Shown here: one piece after another, positions 1-6,777 of the stretch
Numbering within the stretch: position 1 is the stretch's first letter
Layout: each line of letters starts with the position of its first letter
DNA from: CAYQDR01 sp964416315
GTDB lineage: Bacteria; Methylomirabilota; Methylomirabilia; Rokubacteriales; DASRDR01
Direction of reading: 5' to 3'
DNA: 8,852 bases
Assembly: GCA_964416315.1 (NCBI GenBank)
Contig: CAYQDR010000165.1
Coordinates: 1-8,852, forward strand
Program-made: the position numbers and the translations under genes
The notes under the pieces: model-generated
What the model saw: only the letters and a program-made list of their open reading frames with translations
Databases searched by the model: none
Told to the model about the DNA's origin: nothing

Positions 1-98
1 GCCGGGACGGCTCGGGCCTGCGGCCCTCGCGACGTCCCGTCCCTCCGGCGGCCTCCGGGGGGGAGGGGAGGCCCATGCGTCCCCTTCGCGGGCGTCGC
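1..98. other. Region downstream of lpxD, edge of window
   Basis: It contains nested inverted repeats GGGACG (4-9) with CGTCCC (33-38) and GGGCC (14-18) with GGCCC (22-26), which form a strong stem-loop. It also has a G7AG4 tract (57-68) like the one upstream of lolC. A minus-strand ATG at 76, with AAGGGG nearby, opens a Pro/Arg/Gly-rich frame to the window edge. It does not look like the FabZ or LpxA N-terminus expected next, so no gene is called. Confidence 0.4.
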
Positions 99-1142
99 TC
101 ATCGCACCCCGCGGAGACGCTCCTCCAGTTCGGCGACGCGCTGCTTGAGGGCACGGACAGTCCGCAGGAGCTCCGGGAGACGCGGCATCGCCGCGGCCAC
201 GCGGCGCGCCTCCATCGCGGGCATCGCCGGGTATCCGAAGACCGCGCCCCCCGGGGGCACGTCCTGGTGCACGCCCGACTGCGCCCCGACCCGCGCCCCG
301 TCCCCGATCACCACGTGGTCCGCGATCCCCACCTGCCCGGCCAGCATCACCCGGTCCCCGATGCGGCACGAGCCGGAGACGCCCGTCTGGGCCACGATGA
401 TCGTGTCCGCGCCGACCACCGTATTATGGCCGATCTGCACGAGGTTGTCGATCTTGGTGCCCCGCCGCACGACGGTCTCGCCGAGCGTCGCCCGGTCGAT
501 CGTCACGTTGGCCCCGATCTCGACGTCGTCCTCGATCACGACGCGACCGACCTGGGGGATCTTCTGATGTCGGCTCCCGTCGAAGGCGTAGCCGAACCCG
601 TCCGCGCCGAGCACCGCACCCGGGTGGATCACGACCCGCCGCCCGACCTGGACGTCGTCCCGCAGGACCACGTGCGGGTAGAGCACGCTCCCCTCTCCGA
701 CCCGGCACCGCTCCCCCACCACGACGTGCGCGTGCAGCACCGCCCTCGACTCGACCACGCTCGCGGCGCCGACGACCGCGAAGGCGAGGACGGTCGCGTC
801 CGGCGCGATGCGTGCCGACGCCGCGACGACCGCGGTCAGCTCGACGCCGGGTGCGGGCGCCCGCTCCGGATGGAACACGCGCAGGAGGGCCGCCAGGGCC
901 AGGTACGGCTGCGCCACGCGGATCACCGGCCGGCCCGCGACGCTCACGTCCGCGGGTACCAGGAACGCCGAGGCCCGGCTCCGCTCCGCGGCCGCCGCGT
1001 GGCGCCCCGCCGCGACGAAGCTCAGCTGGCCCGGCTCCGCCTGATCCAGGTTCGCGATCCCGTGGACCGCCAGGGCGGGATCGCCCTCGAGGGTGCCGCC
1101 GACCAGCCGCGCCAGCTCTCCCAGCGTCCGCTCCGCGTCCAC
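99..1142 (-). CDS. lpxD: UDP-3-O-(3-hydroxyacyl)glucosamine N-acyltransferase LpxD
   Basis: A 347-residue acyltransferase catalysing the third step of lipid A synthesis: transfer of a 3-hydroxyacyl chain from acyl carrier protein to the 2-amino group of UDP-3-O-acyl-glucosamine, in the cytoplasm. An N-terminal uridine-binding domain (about 1-100, TLGELARLVGG start, LSFV at 40-43) precedes a left-handed beta helix of hexapeptide repeats (about 100-305). The GFGYAFDG segment (182-189) and NLVQIGHN (233-240) are LpxD hallmarks, with H239 as the expected catalytic base. A C-terminal helix (320-345) matches the trimer-stabilising tail of the family. The GTG start directly follows the skp TAG; AAGGGG inside the last skp codons can serve as ribosome site, so translation is probably coupled to skp. 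The hydroxyacyl chain length cannot be read from the sequence. Confidence 0.95.
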   Translation of the reverse strand: MDAERTLGELARLVGGTLEGDPALAVHGIANLDQAEPGQLSFVAAGRHAAAAERSRASAFLVPADVSVAGRPVIRVAQPYLALAALLRVFHPERAPAPGVELTAVVAASARIAPDATVLAFAVVGAASVVESRAVLHAHVVVGERCRVGEGSVLYPHVVLRDDVQVGRRVVIHPGAVLGADGFGYAFDGSRHQKIPQVGRVVIEDDVEIGANVTIDRATLGETVVRRGTKIDNLVQIGHNTVVGADTIIVAQTGVSGSCRIGDRVMLAGQVGIADHVVIGDGARVGAQSGVHQDVPPGGAVFGYPAMPAMEARRVAAAMPRLPELLRTVRALKQRVAELEERLRGVR

Positions 1143-1667
1143 CTACTTCTTCCCCTTCTCCGCGTCGTAGGCCTTGATGACCTCCTCCGTCAGATCCGCC
1201 TCGGCCGCCCCGTAAATCACCGACGCCCCGCGCTTCTCCAGGACCAGCAGGAGCCCGCGCTCCTTCCCCACGCGCTCGATGACGCCGGTGAGCTCCTGCA
1301 GGATGCGTTGCGTGAGCCCCTGCTCCTTCTTCTCGAGCTCCTTCTGGTAGTCCTCGGTCAGGCGCCGGAGGTCCCGCACGCGTCGCTGGAAGCTCTCCTC
1401 CTTTTCCCGCTTGGCCTCCGCCGAGAGCAGCAGCCCCTTCTTCTCGAGCTCGTCCCGCAGCTTGTCGATCTCGGCTTTGCGCGCGTCCACCTCCTTCTGC
1501 ATCTGGGCCTTCTCCCGCTCGAGCTGCTCGCGCGCCGCCAGCCCGGAGACCGAGCGGACGAGCACCTTCTGAACGTCCACGAAGGCAATCCGCGACTGGG
1601 CCTCCGCTGCCCCCGCGCCGACGAGCAGGGCGAGCAGCCCGGCCGTGAGCGTCCCTGCGAGTCTCAT
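1143..1667 (-). CDS. skp: Periplasmic chaperone Skp/OmpH family protein
   Basis: A 174-residue exported chaperone of the Skp (OmpH) family, which as a trimer holds unfolded outer-membrane proteins in the periplasm for delivery to BamA. Residues 1-23 are a signal peptide (LTAGLLALLVGAGAAEA, cleavage before Gln24). The mature start RIAFVDVQKVL is the family's first beta strand; a long charged coiled coil runs from about 47 to 130, rich in Glu, Lys and Arg with heptad-like spacing, and the closing strands are LLLVLEKRGASVIYG (139-153). The length matches the family. The ATG at 1667 is preferred to the longer open frame because it begins the signal peptide and has GAGGGG (1675-1680) 7 nt upstream; the longer frame would run into bamA. 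The TAG stop abuts the lpxD GTG with no spacer. Primary sequence in this family is poorly conserved, so the call rests on architecture and position. Confidence 0.9.
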   Translation of the reverse strand: MRLAGTLTAGLLALLVGAGAAEAQSRIAFVDVQKVLVRSVSGLAAREQLEREKAQMQKEVDARKAEIDKLRDELEKKGLLLSAEAKREKEESFQRRVRDLRRLTEDYQKELEKKEQGLTQRILQELTGVIERVGKERGLLLVLEKRGASVIYGAAEADLTEEVIKAYDAEKGKK

Positions 1668-1686
1668 CCCGACACCCCTCGTCGCC

Positions 1687-3942
1687 TCAGAACGGCGATC
1701 CGATCGTGAAGTGGAAATACCCGGCCTTCTCGCCCGGCTCCCGGTCGAGGTTGAAGCCGTAGTCCAGGCGCAGCGGCCCGAGCGGCGACAGAAAGCGCAG
1801 CCCCAGCCCCGCGCCGAGCCGCAGGTCGGTCGGGTCGAAGTCATTGCCGAACCCGTATGCGTTCCCCGCGTCGAAGAACAGAGCGATCCGCACCCGCGGG
1901 AAGATCGGGACGAGCAACTCGGTGCTGAAGAGGAGCTCCTTGTCCCCGCCGATCGTCTTTCCCGCCGCGTCCTTCGGCCCGATCGACCGCGTCTTCTGGC
2001 CGCGCAGCGTGTTCGGGCCGCCCAGAAAGAACCGCTCGAAGATCGGGACTTCGTCCCCGCCCCACGGCTCGATGAACCCCACCAACCCGCGCGCGCCGAA
2101 GACCAGGCCCCAGAACGGCAGCGGGTAGTACCAGGCGCTCTCGCCGATCACCCGGTAGAAGCGCGTGTCCCCCCCGAGGCCGGCGAACGCGAAGTCGATC
2201 GCGTTCCGGCTCCCTGAGGAGGGCTCGAAGATGTTGTCACGCGTGTCGCGCGTCAGGGCGAACTCGATCACCGAGTTCAGGCGCCGCCCCGCCTCCCGCT
2301 TGAGGTCGTCGCTCGCGTCCTCGGCGATGTCGTCGATCGTGACGCTCTCGAGCCGGTAGATCGTGGAGAACGTCGTGAACTCCGCGACAGGGTAGCTCGC
2401 CCGGAGATCGCCCCCCAGGCGCTCCTCGGCGAAGTCGCTGAACTCCCGGCGCCGGTCGTAGACGTCGAAGCCGGCCCGCAACGGGATGTCGAACAGGTAG
2501 GGCTCCGTGAAGCCCAGCAGGGCGAGCTGGCTCTTCGCGCCGATCCGGAAGCGCAGGAACACCTCCTGCCCGCGCCCGAACAGGTTCCGCTGGGTGATGT
2601 CCAGGGTCCCGAAGAAGTTGTCGACCGAGCTGTAGCCGGCGCCGATGCTGAACAGCCCGGTGGCCCGCTCCTTCACCGCGATGTTGACCACGACCTTGTC
2701 GGGGGTCGACCCACCCTGCACGGTCGCGTCCACCTCGTCGAAGTACCCGAGGTTGAACAGCCGCTGCCGGCTCCGGACCAGCTTCTGATAGGTGAACAGC
2801 TCCCCCTCGGCGACGCGGAGCTCCCGGCGCAGGACCTTCTCCGAGCTGCGCGTGTTGCCCGTGATGTTGATCCGCTCGACGTAGACCTCGCTCCCCTCCT
2901 TGATCTCGAAGCTGACGTTCACGATCCGCTTCTCCGAGTCGGTCTCCGTGCGCGGCGTCACCTCCGCCCGGGCGCGGCCGATCTCCGAGTACCGGTCGGT
3001 GAGGTTGCGCACGGTGCCCCGGACCAGGCTCCGGTTGAACACCTCGCCGTCCTTGAGGGCGACGAGGCCCCGGACGTCCGCGTCCGACAGCACCTGATTC
3101 CCGCGCACGGTGACGGTCCCGACGCGGAACTGGGGGCCCTCGGTGACCCGTGTCCGCAGGGTGATCGTGCCCTGTTCGAGATTCGGGATCACCTCGTGCG
3201 ACTCGATGCGCGCCTGGATGTAGCCATGATCCGCGTAGAGGTTCAGGATCCGGTCGGCGTCGTCCTCGAAGACCTTCCGCTCCACCTTCGACCAAGGGAG
3301 GATCCAGAGGAAGCGCTCCTTGGTGAACATCGCCGCTTTGATCTGCGGCCCCGTCAAGGCCTGGTTCCCCTCGATGACGATCCGGTCGATGTAGATCTTC
3401 CTCCCCTCCTCGATCCGGAACACCACGCGGAGGTCCCCTTCCGGCGTGCGCTCGGTCCGGGGGAGGATCGACGCGGCGAAGAAGCCCTCCTCCTCGTACT
3501 TCTGGCGGATCGCGTCCACCGCGCGCTGCACGTCCACGGGGTTGTAGAGGACCCCCACGCGGAGCGCGGCCTTGTCGCGCAGGTCCTCGGTCCTGACCTC
3601 GAAGTTGCCCTCGAACGACGCCTCGCGGAGGAGCGGCCGCTCGACCACCACGAAGATCACGCGAATTCCGCCCTCGAACTCCTCCACCCGGACGCGGGCG
3701 TCGTCGAAGAATCCCAGGGCGAAGATGGCGCGGACGTCATCACGCACCGCGCTCGGAGAGAAGGGATCCCCGATCCTGGTCTGGATCCGGTTGAGGATGA
3801 CGGCAGCCTGGATGCGGCGGTGGCCTTCGACGGCGATGTCTCGGACGAGCGGGACGGGCCGCTCCTGACCTTCGGCGGCCTCCGCGCCGCCCAGCAGGCC
3901 GAGCAGAAAAAAAACGGAGAGAATCCTCCCTCCGTTCGTCAC
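1687..3942 (-). CDS. bamA: Outer membrane protein assembly factor BamA
   Basis: A 751-residue Omp85 protein, the central insertase that folds beta-barrel proteins into the outer membrane. A signal peptide covers about residues 1-23 (hydrophobic core ILSVFFLLGLLGG, likely cleavage after AEA). Five POTRA domains follow at roughly 33-102, 103-181, 184-267, 270-349 and 352-426, then a 16-strand-type barrel from about 430 to 751. The C-terminal strand ends FHFTIGSPF, a good beta-signal with terminal Phe. The loop-6 motif is GGPNTLRGQ (641-649): the Arg-Gly is kept, but the usual aromatic after it is Gln. The GTG at 3942 is chosen because AGGAGG (3949-3954) lies 6 nt upstream and it gives a clean signal peptide; the frame upstream to 4035 looks non-coding. 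Codons 3-12 encode a terminator-like hairpin with a T8 run. skp starts 19 nt downstream. Confidence 0.95.
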   Translation of the reverse strand: MTNGGRILSVFFLLGLLGGAEAAEGQERPVPLVRDIAVEGHRRIQAAVILNRIQTRIGDPFSPSAVRDDVRAIFALGFFDDARVRVEEFEGGIRVIFVVVERPLLREASFEGNFEVRTEDLRDKAALRVGVLYNPVDVQRAVDAIRQKYEEEGFFAASILPRTERTPEGDLRVVFRIEEGRKIYIDRIVIEGNQALTGPQIKAAMFTKERFLWILPWSKVERKVFEDDADRILNLYADHGYIQARIESHEVIPNLEQGTITLRTRVTEGPQFRVGTVTVRGNQVLSDADVRGLVALKDGEVFNRSLVRGTVRNLTDRYSEIGRARAEVTPRTETDSEKRIVNVSFEIKEGSEVYVERINITGNTRSSEKVLRRELRVAEGELFTYQKLVRSRQRLFNLGYFDEVDATVQGGSTPDKVVVNIAVKERATGLFSIGAGYSSVDNFFGTLDITQRNLFGRGQEVFLRFRIGAKSQLALLGFTEPYLFDIPLRAGFDVYDRRREFSDFAEERLGGDLRASYPVAEFTTFSTIYRLESVTIDDIAEDASDDLKREAGRRLNSVIEFALTRDTRDNIFEPSSGSRNAIDFAFAGLGGDTRFYRVIGESAWYYPLPFWGLVFGARGLVGFIEPWGGDEVPIFERFFLGGPNTLRGQKTRSIGPKDAAGKTIGGDKELLFSTELLVPIFPRVRIALFFDAGNAYGFGNDFDPTDLRLGAGLGLRFLSPLGPLRLDYGFNLDREPGEKAGYFHFTIGSPF
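3907..3936 (-). terminator. Terminator-like hairpin plus U8 inside bamA codons 3-12
   Basis: In the bamA mRNA, nucleotides 7-30 from the start codon fold into a 10-bp stem (one G-U pair, the rest Watson-Crick) with a GGAU loop. The left arm begins AACGGAGGGA and the right arm ends CTCCGUU. It is followed at once by more U, giving eight in a row (3907-3914, the longest A/T run I see in the window). This is the shape of an intrinsic terminator, placed inside the signal-peptide codons. Whether it terminates in vivo is unknown; it may act as an attenuator. Confidence 0.5.
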
Positions 3943-4203
3943 GCGCGTCCTCCTGCAGCGGAGGCCGGCTTCACGGGCTACACTCCGGTCAGCCACCGCG
4001 GTGCCGGTCTCGGCCCGAGGCCCCGAGACCGGCACGACGCAGGCAGCGCGTACCCGCAGTAGTGCGTGGGCCAGCGACCCCGCCGGAGGAACGGGACGCG
4101 CGCGAGGCCGCAGGCCGAGAGCGTCTCAGCGAACCGAACGACAACCCGGGGCGACGGGACCGTCCCGGGCCAGCTCACGCGCGGAGGGGCAACCCGTGAC
4201 CGC
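3943..4203. other. clpC-bamA intergenic region
   Basis: This 261-nt gap holds the bamA ribosome site AGGAGG (3949-3954), a perfect 13-bp hairpin (4001-4035) and a 13-bp palindrome at 4155-4167. I see no convincing -35/-10 pair on the minus strand, so bamA may depend on read-through from clpC or on a promoter too degenerate to spot. The 66-codon frame at 3978-4178 has no ribosome site and no recognisable family. Confidence 0.6.
4001..4035. repeat. Perfect 13-bp inverted repeat (hairpin) upstream of bamA
   Basis: GTGCCGGTCTCGG (4001-4013) and CCGAGACCGGCAC (4023-4035) are exact inverted copies with a 9-nt loop, about 170 nt after the clpC stop and 58 nt before the bamA start. No U-run follows on either strand, so it is not a classic intrinsic terminator. 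It could end or protect the clpC transcript or structure the bamA leader. Confidence 0.75.
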
Positions 4204-6645
4204 TCAGTGCTCCGCCAGCTTCAGCGTCGGCTCGTCGATCGGGCAGAAGACGAACTGCTCGCCGTCGGACCGCACCTCGATGCGGGCCCCTTCCTGGATC
4301 TGCCCCCGTACGATCGCTTCGGCCAGGGGATCCTCGATGAGCTTCTGGATGGTCCGCCGGAGCTGCCGGGCGCCGTACGTCGCATCGTAGCCCTTCCGGA
4401 GCAGGAGGTCCTCCGCATCCGCGGTCAGCTCGATGCGGATCGTCTTCTCGACCAGTTGCGTGTTCACCCGGTCGAGCATCAGCCGGATGATCCCCTTGAT
4501 GTGGTCCTCGCCGAGCGAGTGGAAGACGATGACCTCGTCGACCCGGTTCAGGAACTCGGGGCGGAACGCGCGCTTGAGCTCCTCGATCACCCGTTCCTTC
4601 ATGCGCTCGTAGCTCTCGTCCGCCGATTCCGCCAGGAACCCCGGGCTCACCCGCTTCCCGATGAGCTGCGTCCCGAGGTTCGACGTCATGATCAGGATGG
4701 TGTTCTTGAAGTCCACCACGTGGCCGAGCGAATCGGTCAGTCGCCCGTCGTCGAGCACCTGGAGCAGCATGTTGAAGACGTCCGGGTGCGCCTTCTCGAT
4801 CTCGTCGAAGAGCACCACCGAGTACGGCCGTCGCCGGACCTTCTCCGTGAGGAACCCGCCCTCCTCGTACCCGACGTAGCCGGGGGGCGCCCCGAGGAGC
4901 CGCGAGACCGAGAACTTTTCCATGTACTCGGACATGTCGATCCGGACGAGCGCGTTCTCGTCGCCGAACAGAAACTCGGCGAGGGCGCGCGCGAGCTCCG
5001 TCTTCCCCACCCCGGTCGGCCCGAGGAAGATGAACGACCCGACCGGGCGCTTCGCGTCCTTGAGTCCCGCGCGCGAGCGCCGGATGGCGCGCGAGACCGC
5101 ACGGATCGCGTCCTCCTGGCCGACGATCCGCCCGTGCAGCGACTCCTCCATGCGCGCGAGCTTCGCCGATTCCTTCTCCTCGAGGCGCGAGAGCGGAATG
5201 CCCGTCCAGCGGGAGACGATGTACTCCACATCCTCCTCGCCCACGACGGACGTCTGGCGACCCTTGTTCTTCTCCCACTCCCGCTTGAGCTCCTCGTCCC
5301 GGCCGCGGAGGACCTTCTCCTTCTCGCGCAGGGACGCCGCCTTCTCGAACTCCTGGGCCTCGAGGAACATGTCCTTCTCGCGGACGACCCGCTCGATCTC
5401 CTTGTCGAGCTCCTTGAGCTCGGCAGGCGGCGTCATGGACTGGAGCCGGGTCCGGCTCGCTGCCTCGTCGATGACGTCGATGGCCTTGTCCGGGAGCTGG
5501 CGCTCCGTGATGTGGCGATCCGCGAGCTTGACGGCCGCGTCGATCGCCTCGTCCGTGATCTTCACCCGGTGGTGGGCCTCGTACTTCGGCCGGAGCCCCT
5601 TGATGATCTCGACCGATTCCTGGACCGAGGGCGCGCGAACGATGATGGGCTGGAAGCGCCGCTCGAGCGCCCCGTCCTTCTCGATGTGCTTCCGGTACTC
5701 GTCCAGGGTCGTGGCGCCGATGCACTGGATCTCCCCGCGCGACAGCGCGGGCTTGAGCATGTTCGACGCGTCGATCGCCCCCTCGGCCGCCCCCGCCCCG
5801 ATGAGCGTGTGTAGCTCGTCGAGGAACAGGATGACGTTCTCCGACTGGCGGATCTCCTTCATGACCGCCTTCAGCCGCTCCTCGAACTGGCCCCGGTACT
5901 TGGTGCCCGCCACGAGGGCCCCCAGGTCGAGCTGGAGGAGGCGCTTGGCGACCAGCACGTCGGGCACGTCGTGGTTCACGATCTTCTGGGCGAGCCCCTC
6001 GACGATGGCGGTCTTGCCGACTCCGGGCTCGCCGATCAGCACCGGGTTGTTCTTGGTGCGCCGCGAGAGGATCTGGATCACCCGCTCGATCTCGGTCTCG
6101 CGTCCGATGACCGGGTCGAGCTTCCCCTCGCGGGCCATCTGGGTCAGGTCGCGGGCGAACTCGTCGAGGACCGGCGTCTGGCTCCGTTTCTTCGGCCGCG
6201 GGTAGTACTGGTCGCCGAGGAGCGCGAGCGTCTCCTGGCGGACCTCGTCGAGCCGCGCCCCCAGGGACTCCAGGATCTTCGCGGCGATCGACTGCCCTTC
6301 CTTCATGATCCCGAGCAGGAGGTGCTCGGTCCCGATGTAGTTGTGGCCGAGCTGCCGGGCCTCCTCGATGGACAGCTCGAGGACCCGCTTGGCCTGAGGG
6401 GTGAAGGGCACCTCGCCGAAGGTCAGGGTTTTGGGAAAGCCCGCCAGCGCGCGCTCGACCTCCGCCTTGACCGTCTCGAGGCGCAGGCTCAGGCGCTGCA
6501 GGACCGCCGTCGCGATCCCCTCGCCGTCCCGGATCAGCCCGAGCAGGATATGCTCGGTCCCGACGAAGTCGTGGCGGAACCGCCCGGCCTCCTCGCGGGC
6601 CAGGATGATGACTCGCCGCGCGCGCTCCGTGAATCGTTCGAACAC
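4204..6645 (-). CDS. clpC: ATP-dependent Clp protease ATP-binding subunit ClpC
   Basis: An 813-residue AAA+ unfoldase that feeds substrates to ClpP in the cytoplasm. Two Clp_N repeats occupy about residues 1-145 (starting MFERFTERARRVI, second copy near 80). Domain D1 has Walker A GEPGVGKT (205-212) and Walker B FLDE (274-277). A UVR-like coiled segment (about 413-457) follows, then D2 with Walker A GPTGVGKT (542-549), Walker B LFDE (612-615) and a C-terminal small domain. The short middle segment and UVR motif mark ClpC rather than ClpB (long M-domain) or ClpA. The candidate ClpP-docking loop reads PGF at 668-670. The GTG start is supported by GGAGG at 6652-6656 (6-nt spacing) and by the conserved N-terminus. 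A TATAAT lies 79 nt upstream of the start. None of the usual partners (ctsR, mcsA, mcsB, clpP, clpS) is present; instead it sits between lolD and bamA. Confidence 0.95.
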   Translation of the reverse strand: MFERFTERARRVIILAREEAGRFRHDFVGTEHILLGLIRDGEGIATAVLQRLSLRLETVKAEVERALAGFPKTLTFGEVPFTPQAKRVLELSIEEARQLGHNYIGTEHLLLGIMKEGQSIAAKILESLGARLDEVRQETLALLGDQYYPRPKKRSQTPVLDEFARDLTQMAREGKLDPVIGRETEIERVIQILSRRTKNNPVLIGEPGVGKTAIVEGLAQKIVNHDVPDVLVAKRLLQLDLGALVAGTKYRGQFEERLKAVMKEIRQSENVILFLDELHTLIGAGAAEGAIDASNMLKPALSRGEIQCIGATTLDEYRKHIEKDGALERRFQPIIVRAPSVQESVEIIKGLRPKYEAHHRVKITDEAIDAAVKLADRHITERQLPDKAIDVIDEAASRTRLQSMTPPAELKELDKEIERVVREKDMFLEAQEFEKAASLREKEKVLRGRDEELKREWEKNKGRQTSVVGEEDVEYIVSRWTGIPLSRLEEKESAKLARMEESLHGRIVGQEDAIRAVSRAIRRSRAGLKDAKRPVGSFIFLGPTGVGKTELARALAEFLFGDENALVRIDMSEYMEKFSVSRLLGAPPGYVGYEEGGFLTEKVRRRPYSVVLFDEIEKAHPDVFNMLLQVLDDGRLTDSLGHVVDFKNTILIMTSNLGTQLIGKRVSPGFLAESADESYERMKERVIEELKRAFRPEFLNRVDEVIVFHSLGEDHIKGIIRLMLDRVNTQLVEKTIRIELTADAEDLLLRKGYDATYGARQLRRTIQKLIEDPLAEAIVRGQIQEGARIEVRSDGEQFVFCPIDEPTLKLAEH

Positions 6646-6723
6646 CCTACCCCTCCGTTCCGGTCCTGCGTCGCGCTCCCGGGCTCGCGCCCCTCACCCC
6701 CGGCGCCCGGACTTCCTGCCGTC

Positions 6724-6729
6724 ATTATA
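6724..6729 (-). promoter_or_regulatory. Putative clpC promoter -10 box (TATAAT)
   Basis: A perfect TATAAT, preceded by TATG, in the lolD-clpC gap of an otherwise very GC-rich region. It would start transcription near 6717 and give a leader of roughly 70 nt before the clpC GTG. No good TTGACA-like -35 is present at 16-18 bp; an A/T tract (6753-6758) lies further upstream. It suggests that clpC can be transcribed separately from lolCD. Confidence 0.5.
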
Positions 6730-6743
6730 CATAGGCCGCCGGG

Positions 6744-6765
6744 CGGCGACGGAAAAAAGTTGCCG
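6744..6765. promoter_or_regulatory. Near-palindrome over the clpC -35 region, possible operator
   Basis: Plus-strand arms CGGCGAC (6744-6750) and GTTGCCG (6759-6765) are inverted repeats with six of seven matches around an 8-bp spacer containing A6. The element begins 14 bp upstream of the TATAAT, so it covers the expected -35 hexamer, a typical repressor position. It does not resemble the CtsR direct heptamers or the CIRCE element bound by HrcA. The role is inferred. Confidence 0.3.
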
Positions 6766-6777
6766 CGTGGCCCTCCG

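Noticed and set aside
75..1709. Long plus-strand open frame (544 codons) opposite lpxD and skp
   Set aside because: Antisense shadow typical of high-GC genes: the product is rich in Arg, Pro, His and Asp with no domain, and the minus strand carries clear lpxD and skp.
1668..1844. Longer Skp reading frame starting inside bamA
   Set aside because: It lacks a ribosome site and would bury the signal peptide 59 residues inside the protein.
3943..4035. N-terminal extension of BamA to 4035
   Set aside because: It would add 31 residues before the signal peptide and run through the 13-bp hairpin. The GTG at 3942 has an ideal AGGAGG and gives a normal signal peptide.
3978..4178. 66-codon minus-strand frame between clpC and bamA
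   Set aside because: GTG start without a ribosome site, no recognisable family, and it spans the hairpin.
6753..6777. Terminator after lolD (T6 run on the coding strand)
   Set aside because: The stem before the T-run is at best 3-4 bp and not adjacent to it. The tract fits better as part of the clpC promoter region.
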